DNA of 64,000 nucleotides from an uncultured Collinsella sp. (lineage in GTDB: Bacteria; Actinomycetota; Coriobacteriia; Coriobacteriales; Coriobacteriaceae). Positions 45,123-55,888 of this stretch are shown one piece after another. The DNA lies in contig CABQLI010000003.1 in assembly GCA_902464965.1 (NCBI GenBank), forward strand, positions 1 through 64,000, read 5' to 3'. The translations under genes were made by a program, and so were the position numbers. The notes under the pieces were generated by a model. It worked only from the letters and a program-made list of their open reading frames with translations. It was not told the origin of the DNA and did no database searches. How positions within the stretch are numbered: the first letter of the stretch is position 1; each line of letters opens with the position of its first letter.

Positions 45123-46250
45123 ATGATCAATCGCAAGGCCATCGGTTATATCACCGCTAACTACTCTTCGACCTACGGCAGCGTGCTGCTCAAGGACCGC
45201 CCCATCGCGTCCGTCCCGTTTTTGGGCCGCTACCGCCTGATCGACTTCCCGCTGTCCAACATGATGAATGCCGGCATTAAGACCGTCGGCGTCGTCATGC
45301 CGGGCAACTACCGCTCGCTGATCGACCACGTGGGCTCGGGCAAGGACTGGGGCCTGGACCGCAAGAAGGGTGGCCTGTTCATGGTCCCCGGCAACGCGTA
45401 TGGCACCACCAAGGGCGGCATGCGCTTCCTGCTGCGCGACATCATCTCCAACAAGACGCTGTTCCAGCGCTCGGATAAGCCCTATGTTGTGATGATGGGC
45501 ACCAACATCATCTTCAATATGGACCTCAACACCATCATCGACGCGCACGAGAACTCCGGTGCCCAGATGACCGTGGTGTACTGTAAGGCCACGCGCAACG
45601 TCGATGACGAGACCAAGCTGCAGATCAACGAGAACGGCCGTCTGACGGGCGTGAGCGCCGGCGTCGTGTACGGCGACAACGCCTCTATGGACTGCTGCAT
45701 CGTCAACCGCGAGACGCTGCTCGAGATTATCGACCACTACCAGGCCGCTGACTATCTGGACCTGCTCGAGGCACTCCAGGGCGACTTTGGCAACATCGAC
45801 GTGTGCAGCTACGAGTACAAGGGCGAGGTCGTGGGCGTGTTTAGCGAGAAGTCGCTGTATCGCCGCAGCATGGACCTGCTCGACCAGACCGTGGCCGACC
45901 AGCTCTTCGACCCCGAGCGCCCGATCTTGACCAAGGCCCACGACGTGCCGCCTTCGCGCTACGCGACCGGCAGTCATGCGTGCAACTCGATCATCTCGGC
46001 CGGCTGCATCATCAAGGGCACCGTGCGCAACTCGATCCTGTCGCGCGGCGTCGTGGTCGAGGAAGGCGCCTCGGTGACCAACTCGATCATCAACCAGAGC
46101 TGCATCATCAAGAGCGGCGCCCGTGTTGAGAACGCCATCCTGGACAAGAACAACGTGGTCCCCACCAACACCGAGCTTCGCGGCACGCCCGAGAACATCC
46201 TGGTGCTGGGCAAGGCTCCGTTAACTTCTGATACCACGATCGTGCGTTAA
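45123..46250 (+). CDS. glgD: GlgD, regulatory subunit of ADP-glucose pyrophosphorylase
   Basis: 375 residues from ATG 45123 (AAGGGGGAA upstream), four bases after glgC. KAIGYITANYSSTYGSVLLKDRPIASVPFLGRYRLIDFPLSN replaces the GGxGxRL loop of GlgC, so it should be catalytically weak. Its beta-helix end is intact. In Bacillus-type systems GlgD raises the activity of GlgC. Confidence 0.92.
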   Translation: MINRKAIGYITANYSSTYGSVLLKDRPIASVPFLGRYRLIDFPLSNMMNAGIKTVGVVMPGNYRSLIDHVGSGKDWGLDRKKGGLFMVPGNAYGTTKGGMRFLLRDIISNKTLFQRSDKPYVVMMGTNIIFNMDLNTIIDAHENSGAQMTVVYCKATRNVDDETKLQINENGRLTGVSAGVVYGDNASMDCCIVNRETLLEIIDHYQAADYLDLLEALQGDFGNIDVCSYEYKGEVVGVFSEKSLYRRSMDLLDQTVADQLFDPERPILTKAHDVPPSRYATGSHACNSIISAGCIIKGTVRNSILSRGVVVEEGASVTNSIINQSCIIKSGARVENAILDKNNVVPTNTELRGTPENILVLGKAPLTSDTTIVR

Positions 46251-46281
46251 CGTTGGTACCGCAACATCGCTCGTAACATGT

Positions 46282-46317
46282 AGAATAGCCGCCCGGTTCG
46301 CGCCTGGCGGCTATTCT
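46282..46317 (+). terminator. Hairpin between glgD and glgA
   Basis: AGAATAGCCGCC (46282-46293) pairs perfectly with GGCGGCTATTCT (46306-46317), ending 13 bases before the glgA ribosome site. No T-run; it could be a weak terminator, an mRNA processing site or a translation-control element. Confidence 0.5.
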
Positions 46318-46340
46318 CGAATAACAACATGGGAGACAAT

Positions 46341-48674
<2,334 letters not shown>

Positions 48675-48710
48675 CCCACAGACGATCCAATACCTAATCA
48701 AACCCTATGT

Positions 48711-48740
48711 AAGGGGCGCTCCAACCGGGCGCCCCTTCTC
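48711..48740 (+). terminator. Terminator of the glycogen operon
   Basis: AAGGGGCGC (48711-48719) pairs with GCGCCCCTT (48729-48737), followed by CTCT. 37 bases after the glgA stop. Confidence 0.65.
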
Positions 48741-48751
48741 TGTAGGTAGTT

Positions 48752-48808
48752 GGTAAAACGATTTTCTAGGACAACCGTTCGCCGATGGTAAACGGATGTT
48801 GTTTATAC
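48752..48808 (+). promoter_or_regulatory. GGTAAAACG operators before GH13-MalQ
   Basis: GGTAAAACGATTTTC (48752-48766) and GGTAAACGG (48787-48795, followed by GTTTATAC at 48801-48808) resemble the sites upstream of glgB, including the central CG. They suggest a common regulator for glycogen synthesis and breakdown. Confidence 0.5.
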
Positions 48809-48892
48809 AGCCTGTGTACAACAGATATACTTACATCCTGTGCGTAAAGCCCATGGCCAGCAGGCCATGATTCTATTGAACTGGACCGTACT

Positions 48893-51800
48893 ATGAGATT
48901 GATACACAACAGCCGTCTACCGCAGTTTCGCACTCCGTTTGGCGCTGTGACCACTGGAACTACCCTTTCACTCTCCGTGATTCTGGAGGATGCCGATCCC
49001 GCGCAGGCAACGCTTACGCTGCGCACCTGGGTCGATGAGATTGGTGAGTCTCGGTATCCCATGACGCACGAGGGCGACGGCATATTTACCGTAGAGCTTG
49101 AGTGCACCGAGCCCTGTCTTATCTGGTACAGCTTTATCTGCAATATTGAGGGCCAGCCCGAGGTTCGCCTGGGCGCACCACAGGGCCGCACCGGCGGCGA
49201 AGGCGTAACCTACGATTACGCCGAGGTGCCGTCATTCCAGGTCACCGTCTACAAGCACCGCGAAGTTCGACCCGAGTGGTACGAGCGCGGTATGGTCTAC
49301 CAGATCTTCCCCGATCGTTATGCCCGCGACGAGCACTGGCGCGAGCGCACGCTGGCCGAGGTCGAAAAACCGCGTAAGGGCATTCAGCGCCGCATGGTCG
49401 AGGACTGGAACGAGCCGCCTGTGTACGAGCGCGCCGAGGACGGCTCCATCAAAACTTGGGACTTCTACGGCGGCTCGCTCAAGGGCATCCAGGAAGACCT
49501 GCCTCGCATCGCCGAGCTGGGCTTTACAGCCATCTACCTCAACCCCATTTTTGAAGCCGCGAGCAACCACCGCTACGACACCGCCGATTACACCAAGATC
49601 GATCCGATTCTGGGCACCGAGCAGGACTTTACCGAGCTGTGCGAGGCGGCCGAGAAGCTCGGCATTTCCATCATTCTGGACGGTGTGTTCAACCACACGG
49701 GCGACGATTCGATCTACTTCAACCGCTACGGCAACTACCCCGGCGTGGGCGCGTGGCAGAGCGAGGATTCGCCGTGGCGCGATGCGTTTTATTTCCACGA
49801 GGACGGCTCGTACGACTGTTGGTGGGGCGTGGGCAATATGCCCGCCATCAATGAGAGCTCCGAACTGGTACGCGAGCGGCTCCTGGGCAAGGACGGCGTC
49901 ATTCGTAAATGGCTGCGCGCCGGCGCTCACGGCTGGCGCCTGGATGTGGCCGACGAGCTTTCCGATGACTTCCTGACCGAGATCAAAAAGGCCGTGCTCG
50001 CCGAGAAGCCCGACGCACTGCTGCTCGGCGAGGTCTGGGAAGACGCCTCCAACAAGATCAGCTACGGCCATCTGCGTCGCTACCTGCAGGGCTCCGAGCT
50101 GGACTCTGCTATGGATTACCCCTTCCGCGACATGGTCATCGGCTTTTTGATGGGCTACAAAAACGCCTACCAAGCTGCCGAGGATATCGAGACCCTGCGC
50201 GAGAACTACCCGCGCGAGGCATTATCCTGCGCGCTCAATCTGCTGTCGAGCCACGACCGCCCGCGCATTATCTCGGTGCTCGGCGGTGGCCCCGACGAGT
50301 CGCAGCTGCCCGAGAGTGAGCGCAGCAAATGGCGCCTGGACGAGAACTCCATGGGCCTGGCCAAGAGCCGCTTTTGGCTGGCGACGCTCATGCAGATGAC
50401 GTTCCCGGGCGTTCCCTCAATCTATTACGGTGACGAGTACGGCTTGGAGGGACTCACCGATCCGGGTAATCGCCGCACCATGCCGACCAAGGAAGACCTG
50501 CACGACTTCGATACGTTCGCGATCGTCAAGAACGCATCTGCTGTGCGCCGCGCGCTGCCGTTTATGATCGACGGTGAAATCAAGGCCTTCGCGCTCAATG
50601 ACGAGGTGCTGGCCTACAACCGTACCGGTAAAGACGGCGAGTCCGCGACCGTCATCATCAACCGCAGCCTGCGCAATTCACACCGCGTGACGATTCCGGC
50701 GCTCGGCGAATGCGCGAGCGATGTGATTAGCGGTCACGAGTGCGAGATCCACAACGGTACGGTCACGCTCGACCTGTACCCACTGGGTTCGTCGATCATC
50801 TATCACCACGCCGAGCAGCGCCTGCAGGAGCCGCTCGATCACGGTGCGGGTGTTGTGTGCCATATCACATCGGTGCCGACCGACGACGGCAAACCCGGTA
50901 CGATCGGTGCGCCCACGCGTCGCTTTATCGACCATCTGGCCGCCATGGGCATGCGCTACTGGCAGGTTCTTCCCGTCAACCCCACGGACTTCTTCCGCTC
51001 CCCTTACGCCGGTCCTTCGGCCTTTGCAGGCAATATCGACCTCCTACCCGAGAGCCACGAGGAGCTGGCAGCCGACTTTGAGACCTGGAAGGCCCGCGGC
51101 GGCGAGGATGCTGACCCGCTGTACACCGCGTTTAAGCATCGCAATGCCGATTGGCTCGAGAAATACTGCGTCTATATGGCCGTCAAAAAGTACTTTGAGG
51201 GCGAGTCGCGCCACGATTGGCCGGCAGATGTCGCGCGCTACAACGAGCATCTGATCGACGACAAGCGCTTCCACAACGAGGCCGAGCTTCAGGCGTACAT
51301 GCAGTACCGCTTTGACTTGGCTTGGTGCGAGCTCATGAACTATGCGCACAAGAAGGGCATCGAGGTTATCGGCGATATTCCTATGTACGTGTCGGACGAT
51401 TCGGCAGACGCGTGGAGCGAACCTGAGAACTTCTGGCTGTCCGATACCGGCAAGGCAATCGAGATTTCCGGCGCGCCGCCCGACAACTTTGCGCCCGAGG
51501 GCCAGGTGTGGGGCAACCCGACGTTCCGCTGGGACCACATGAAGCAGAACGGCTATAGCTGGTGGATGGATCGCCTGCGTCGTGCGTTTTCGCTCTACGA
51601 CCGCGTGCGCCTGGATCACTTCCTGGGATTCCACAGTTACTTTAGTATCCCCGCAGGCAAGGCTTGCGCCGAAGGTCGCTGGTTGGCGGGACCGGGCAAG
51701 GACCTGTTCCAGACCGCTTATGACGAGCTGGGTCCGCTCAACTTTATCGCTGAGGACTTGGGCTATCTGACGCCCGGTGTTCGCGCCATGGCATCGACCT

Positions 51801-52189
51801 GCGGTTTCCCCGGCATGGACGTGCTGGAGTTTAGCGACTACGACGTTCGTTGCGGTGTGCATCCCACGCCCGGCAAGATTCTGTACACCTCGACGCACGA
51901 CACGTCGACGCTCGCCGGCTGGTGTACGCGTTCTTTTGCGGGCGGCGATGAACCGAGCGGTGTTGAGGTGGCGGCCAAGCTGATGAGCGACGCACTGGCA
52001 AGCGACGCTCCCCTGGTGATGATGCCGCTGCAGGACGTGCTGGGGCTGGGCGACGACGCACGCATGAACGTGCCGGGCGTGGCCACGGGCAACTGGACCT
52101 GGCAGGCTGACGAGGCGGACATTGCAGCCGCCGAGGGCAAAACCGCGCGGCTCCTGCGCAACAACCATAGATTCTGGGGCGAAGCGTGA
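48893..52189 (+). CDS. Bifunctional GH13 alpha-glycosidase / 4-alpha-glucanotransferase (MalQ) fusion
   Basis: 1098 residues. Residues 1-645: N-terminal beta domain then GH13 (neopullulanase/cyclomaltodextrinase-like): MVYQIFPDRYAR, nucleophile in GWRLDVADELSDDF, acid in LLGEVWEDAS, LLSSHDRPRI. From about 649: complete MalQ/GH77: SPYAGPSAFAGNIDLL, nucleophile in RLDHFLGFHSYFSIPAG, FIAEDLGYLTPGVRAM, THDTSTLAGW. Both halves look active. It would hydrolyse branched or linear maltodextrin and rebuild it, complementing GlgP. Fused rather than two genes; sits 219 bases after glgA with its own operator sites. Confidence 0.93.
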   Translation: MRLIHNSRLPQFRTPFGAVTTGTTLSLSVILEDADPAQATLTLRTWVDEIGESRYPMTHEGDGIFTVELECTEPCLIWYSFICNIEGQPEVRLGAPQGRTGGEGVTYDYAEVPSFQVTVYKHREVRPEWYERGMVYQIFPDRYARDEHWRERTLAEVEKPRKGIQRRMVEDWNEPPVYERAEDGSIKTWDFYGGSLKGIQEDLPRIAELGFTAIYLNPIFEAASNHRYDTADYTKIDPILGTEQDFTELCEAAEKLGISIILDGVFNHTGDDSIYFNRYGNYPGVGAWQSEDSPWRDAFYFHEDGSYDCWWGVGNMPAINESSELVRERLLGKDGVIRKWLRAGAHGWRLDVADELSDDFLTEIKKAVLAEKPDALLLGEVWEDASNKISYGHLRRYLQGSELDSAMDYPFRDMVIGFLMGYKNAYQAAEDIETLRENYPREALSCALNLLSSHDRPRIISVLGGGPDESQLPESERSKWRLDENSMGLAKSRFWLATLMQMTFPGVPSIYYGDEYGLEGLTDPGNRRTMPTKEDLHDFDTFAIVKNASAVRRALPFMIDGEIKAFALNDEVLAYNRTGKDGESATVIINRSLRNSHRVTIPALGECASDVISGHECEIHNGTVTLDLYPLGSSIIYHHAEQRLQEPLDHGAGVVCHITSVPTDDGKPGTIGAPTRRFIDHLAAMGMRYWQVLPVNPTDFFRSPYAGPSAFAGNIDLLPESHEELAADFETWKARGGEDADPLYTAFKHRNADWLEKYCVYMAVKKYFEGESRHDWPADVARYNEHLIDDKRFHNEAELQAYMQYRFDLAWCELMNYAHKKGIEVIGDIPMYVSDDSADAWSEPENFWLSDTGKAIEISGAPPDNFAPEGQVWGNPTFRWDHMKQNGYSWWMDRLRRAFSLYDRVRLDHFLGFHSYFSIPAGKACAEGRWLAGPGKDLFQTAYDELGPLNFIAEDLGYLTPGVRAMASTCGFPGMDVLEFSDYDVRCGVHPTPGKILYTSTHDTSTLAGWCTRSFAGGDEPSGVEVAAKLMSDALASDAPLVMMPLQDVLGLGDDARMNVPGVATGNWTWQADEADIAAAEGKTARLLRNNHRFWGEA

Positions 52190-52278
52190 TAAAACCCCCG
52201 ATATAGGGTACAGTTACAGACGTTTGAATTTTTGCGGGCAGAGTAATCTGCCCGCTTTGTGCTGAAAAGGAAGTATTT

Positions 52279-52515
52279 ATGGCGCGCTACGATTACAAGT
52301 GCTCGAGCTGCGGCAACGTGTTTGAGGTTGAGCATCCCATGTCCGTGACCCCCGAGGTCGTGTGCCCCAGCTGCGGTGCCCCGGCGGCCAAGACGTTCTC
52401 AGCCAGCGGCATAAAATTTGAGGGCAGCGGTTTCTACAACACCGACCAGCGAAGCGGCGGCTCCAGCACCAGCGCCACGAGCGGCTGCTGCGCCAACTGC
52501 CCGCACAGCCACTAG
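52279..52515 (+). CDS. FmdB-family zinc-ribbon protein
   Basis: 78 residues. CSSCG and CPSCG form a four-Cys zinc ribbon (MARYDYKCSSCGNVFEVEH start is typical of FmdB/CxxC regulatory proteins), and a Gly/Ser-rich tail ends in CCANCPHSH with extra Cys and His. Small, possibly regulatory; function not established. AAAAGGAAG ribosome site. Followed by a hairpin. Confidence 0.85.
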   Translation: MARYDYKCSSCGNVFEVEHPMSVTPEVVCPSCGAPAAKTFSASGIKFEGSGFYNTDQRSGGSSTSATSGCCANCPHSH

Positions 52516-52524
52516 AAACCAAAC

Positions 52525-52554
52525 AGCCCCGCGACCGACATCGATCGCGGGGCT
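52525..52554 (+). terminator. Terminator after the FmdB-like gene
   Basis: AGCCCCGCGA (52525-52534) pairs with TCGCGGGGCT (52545-52554), then GATTCTTT. Confidence 0.65.
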
Positions 52555-52583
52555 GATTCTTTGCGCTATAGGTGGCTCTATGA

Positions 52584-52648
52584 GTTGCGGTGAAATAAGG
52601 ACTGTTTGGCGGGCAGAAGAGGCTTTTCAATCCCTATTTCACCGCAAC
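52584..52648. repeat. Inverted repeat between FmdB-like gene and rsmB
   Basis: GTTGCGGTGAAATA (52584-52597) pairs with TATTTCACCGCAAC (52635-52648), enclosing 37 bases containing AGGACTGTTTGG. The gene ends are convergent. A similar AGGACTGT occurs in the repeats at 55190 and 61632. Confidence 0.7.
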
Positions 52649-52655
52649 ATAGTAG

Positions 52656-54056
52656 TTACTTGCGGACCAGCCTGGCGCAGAAGTGGCCGTCGTAGGAGTC
52701 GGCGTTTACGGGAACGCTTTGGAAGAGGCCTCGATCGTTCTGGCGTACGGAAACGAGCTTCTTGGCCTGATCGAACTCGGGGAGTTGCAGAATCTGTGCT
52801 TCGGAAAGCGGCGCCACGCTAAAGCCGGCACCCTCGGGAGAAGCAAGGAACGCGTCCACCACCTGTGTGTTCTCCTCGTCGAAGACCGAGCACGTCGCAT
52901 AGATGAGCTCGCCGCCGGCAGCCACGCGCGCGGCAGCTTCCTTGAGCATCGTCAGCTGCAGTTTGGGCAGCTCAACCGTTACGTCCTTTTCGGTCAGTCG
53001 CCAAGGGATCTCGGGATGACGGCGCATGGTGCCGGTGCCCGAGCACGGCGCATCGATAAAAACGGTGTCGAACTTAACCGGAACGCCAAGCATGGCATCA
53101 AACGATGTGAGCACCTCATCAAGCTCGCAGGCATCACCCGAAACCGTACGAACACCCTGAATACCCGCCTTGTGAAGGCGCGCGAGATTCAGGTCGCACT
53201 TACGGTCATGAAGATCAAGTGCCGTATGCTGGCGCTCATAGCCGGCGCGCTTGGCCTGGCACATCATCACATAGGTCTTGGTACCGCGACCGGCACCAAT
53301 CTCAAGGCAGCTTCCAGGGCGAGTGGCAGCTGTGGCGATGAGCTGAGCGTTAAGGTCCGAGGCCACCGCGGCAGCACGCTCAAACACACCCGAAGCAACG
53401 GTAACCTGGGCATCAACCGGAGCATGGCAGCCCGGGAAGACAGGCGCGACGAGCTGCGAGATATACGGATCGGGCTTAGTCGCAAAGGCGTTCTCATGCA
53501 GGGCCAGCGGAGCGGGGGCCAGATTGCCGGCAAAGTTAAGCGCACCCTCGGGCGTGTCAAACGACGCCATAATGCGAGCGCACAACCAGCGCGGAAGACC
53601 CATCAGGCGCGACAGACGAACCAAGCGCCGCTCAGACTCATCCACATCGGACGCAGTAGCAAAGTCATCAACATTGTCAGCAACCTTATGCAGTACAGCA
53701 TTGGCCAAGCCAGCGGCGGACTTAGCGCCGCAGCGAACCAGCTCAACACCCTGACTTACAGCAACGCGGCCAGGCGTATGCAGATAGAGCATCTCGAAGG
53801 CCGAGATACGAAGCGCCATGCGAACACGCGGGGCAACCTTTTTAGGCTTATCAAGAAACTGATCGAGCAGCTCGTCCAAAATACCCTGCGTAGCGGCCAC
53901 ACCCAGCGCCAAGCGGGCGGCAAAAGCGGAATCGCGCTGGTCAATAGCCTTGGCCGATGCGCGAGAGGACAGCACGTCACGCGCGTACATGCCGCGGCGA
54001 TCGGCCTCCATCAGCACATCGATCGCAAGCTTGCGCGCGGGAGACAGCTTGCTCAT
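52656..54056 (-). CDS. rsmB: 16S rRNA m5C967 methyltransferase RsmB
   Basis: 466 residues, ATG at 54056 inside the end of fmt (4-base overlap). N-terminal NusB-like domain (RDSAFAARLALGVAATQGILDELL), then a NOL1/NOP2/Sun methyltransferase: SAM site CLEIGAGRGTKT, catalytic DAPCSGTGTMRRHPEI and YATCSVFDEENTQVV. Operon order priA-def-fmt-rsmB is classical. Confidence 0.95.
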   Translation of the reverse strand: MSKLSPARKLAIDVLMEADRRGMYARDVLSSRASAKAIDQRDSAFAARLALGVAATQGILDELLDQFLDKPKKVAPRVRMALRISAFEMLYLHTPGRVAVSQGVELVRCGAKSAAGLANAVLHKVADNVDDFATASDVDESERRLVRLSRLMGLPRWLCARIMASFDTPEGALNFAGNLAPAPLALHENAFATKPDPYISQLVAPVFPGCHAPVDAQVTVASGVFERAAAVASDLNAQLIATAATRPGSCLEIGAGRGTKTYVMMCQAKRAGYERQHTALDLHDRKCDLNLARLHKAGIQGVRTVSGDACELDEVLTSFDAMLGVPVKFDTVFIDAPCSGTGTMRRHPEIPWRLTEKDVTVELPKLQLTMLKEAAARVAAGGELIYATCSVFDEENTQVVDAFLASPEGAGFSVAPLSEAQILQLPEFDQAKKLVSVRQNDRGLFQSVPVNADSYDGHFCARLVRK

Positions 54057-54973
54057 GACAAAACACCCCACGAAAGATCGGCGCCCTGCAGACCTGCAGC
54101 CCAAGCAGAAGCGGCCATAGCACGCTTGCCATCGGGCTTAACTTCAAGCAGCTCAACCGCACCATCGGAAAGTCCCAGGTAAACACGCTTGCCCTTAACG
54201 GCAACAGCGCCTTCGCCAAGCGACACATCAGCCGGCTCAGCATCGAGCACGCGAACCGACTTGCCGGCAATCACACAACGAGCGGGAGCGGTGTCGGACG
54301 AGGCAAGCACATGACGCACACAATCAAGTGCCGCCATCTGAGGGTCAAGACGCATCTCCTGCTTAGAAATCTTGGCAGCATGGGTAACAAGCGACTCATC
54401 CTGTTCAGTCCACACGGCGGTGCCATCGGCAAGCGAAGGAAGCGTATCGGCAAGCAGTTTGCCGCCAAGCTCACCAAGCTCCATGGTCAGCGCCTCAGCA
54501 TGCTTACCGGCAACCGACGTGGAAGCCTGAGCACAATAAGCACCAGTATCCACGCCATGCCCAATGCGCATAATGGAAACGCCAGCAACCTCATCACCAG
54601 CAAGAATGGCACGCTGAATGGGAGCAGCACCACGCCAACGAGGCAGCAAGGACGCATGAACATTCACAATACCAAGCGGCGCCATTTGCAGCACCTCATC
54701 GGGCAAAATGCAGCCATAGGCAGCCACACAGAAAATATCGGCATCTGCAGCCTGGAGCGCCTCAACTACCTCCGGCGTCATACGATTGGCCTCAACGACT
54801 GGCAACCCCAGCTCAAGCGCCTTAGCCTTAACAGGAGACGGCTCCAACTTTTTACCACGCCCACGAACAGCATCGGGACGAGTAACAACAAGCGCAATCT
54901 CATTACCAGCCGCAATAAGCGAAGTCAACGAAGGCACAGCAAAATCAGGCGTACCCATAAACACAATACGCAT
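54053..54973 (-). CDS. fmt: Methionyl-tRNA formyltransferase
   Basis: 306 residues. MRIVFMGTPDFAVPSLTSL, NVHASLLPRWRGAAPIQRAI and GHGVDTGAY cover the formyl-folate site and catalytic Asn/His/Asp; a C-terminal domain follows. It formylates initiator Met-tRNA. Separated from def by the large inverted repeat, overlaps rsmB. Confidence 0.96.
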   Translation of the reverse strand: MRIVFMGTPDFAVPSLTSLIAAGNEIALVVTRPDAVRGRGKKLEPSPVKAKALELGLPVVEANRMTPEVVEALQAADADIFCVAAYGCILPDEVLQMAPLGIVNVHASLLPRWRGAAPIQRAILAGDEVAGVSIMRIGHGVDTGAYCAQASTSVAGKHAEALTMELGELGGKLLADTLPSLADGTAVWTEQDESLVTHAAKISKQEMRLDPQMAALDCVRHVLASSDTAPARCVIAGKSVRVLDAEPADVSLGEGAVAVKGKRVYLGLSDGAVELLEVKPDGKRAMAASAWAAGLQGADLSWGVLS

Positions 54974-55189
54974 AAAGGACGTCTCCCCTCAACCAAAGCC
55001 GAGACGGCTACAAATAACAGCGGAAAGCCAAGTGCCCAGCCCATCCGCAATAACAATTCAACAAGAACAAATATACCCAAAACCAAAGAAAGAGCCGCAA
55101 TAAAAGCAGCTCTTTCAGCAAAGCAATTATCAGCGAAGACGCCCCTCCCTGGCCCAACGGCACCCGGGAGAGACGAGCACGAAAACGCA

Positions 55190-55326
55190 GTCCCCTTCCG
55201 CCGCAGGGCTTAGGTTATTGCTCCACGCGCAGTTCCGCACGAGCCGAAGAGCACTTAATGTGCTCTTCGTGCGAGCAGGACTGTTTGAGCATGGAGCAAA
55301 ACCTAAGCCCTGCGGCGGAAGGGGAC
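55190..55326. repeat. Nested inverted repeat between fmt and def; fills the 54974-55334 gap
   Basis: Outer arms 55190-55225 and 55292-55326 (about 35 bp, one gap) enclose a core at 55231-55284 that itself folds (CGAAGAGCAC with GTGCTCTTCG). The core is closely matched at 61664-61718. No other feature is seen in 54974-55189. Confidence 0.8.
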
Positions 55327-55334
55327 GGTGGGGC

Positions 55335-55871
55335 TTACTCCGTCTCGCCCGGTCGAGCGCCGCGGGCCAGGGCGTCCTGGTACTCCTTGACAGCCTTGAT
55401 CCTCTGCATCGGCTTCAGCCGCTCGAACATGGTGTTGCCGTGCAGGTGATCAATCTCGTGCTGCAGGCACACGCAGAACAGGTCGCCCGCGGCCTCATAG
55501 CGAATAAGGTTGGCGTCCAAGTCGTACGCCTCGACGACGACATGGTCGGGACGCTCGATCTCGCAGCTAATGCCAGGAATGGAAAGGCAGCCCTCGCTAA
55601 ACGGAACGAGATGGTCGCTTTGCTCGACAATCACGGGATTGATGAGCACGTACGGATCGTAGTCGTTCTTGTCACTGTAGTCGCAGTCGATGGTGACAAG
55701 CTGAATGAGCTCGCCGATCTGCGGAGCAGCCAGGCCGCAGCCGCCGTTCTCGAACATCATCTTCTTCATCTTCTCGGCAAGCGCCTCGATCGCCGGGGTG
55801 ATCTCCTCGATGACGGCGCACTCCTGGCGCAGACGAGGGTCGGGCGACAGTACGATTCCGTTGGCTTCCAT
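55335..55871 (-). CDS. def: Peptide deformylase
   Basis: 178 residues from the ATG at 55871, which has AAAGG at a proper 6-base spacing; the ATG at 55877 abuts it. Three motifs are intact: GCGLAAPQ, EGCLS (Cys ligand) and QHEIDH (His ligands and catalytic Glu). It removes N-formyl groups, the partner reaction to Fmt. Confidence 0.96.
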   Translation of the reverse strand: MEANGIVLSPDPRLRQECAVIEEITPAIEALAEKMKKMMFENGGCGLAAPQIGELIQLVTIDCDYSDKNDYDPYVLINPVIVEQSDHLVPFSEGCLSIPGISCEIERPDHVVVEAYDLDANLIRYEAAGDLFCVCLQHEIDHLHGNTMFERLKPMQRIKAVKEYQDALARGARPGETE

Positions 55872-55888
55872 GGCCATCCTTTCAGTTT

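Noticed and set aside
48711..48808. CRISPR-like array or riboswitch before GH13-MalQ
   Set aside because: The repeats are short operator-like boxes with irregular spacing; no spacer pattern. No CRISPR array was seen anywhere in the window.
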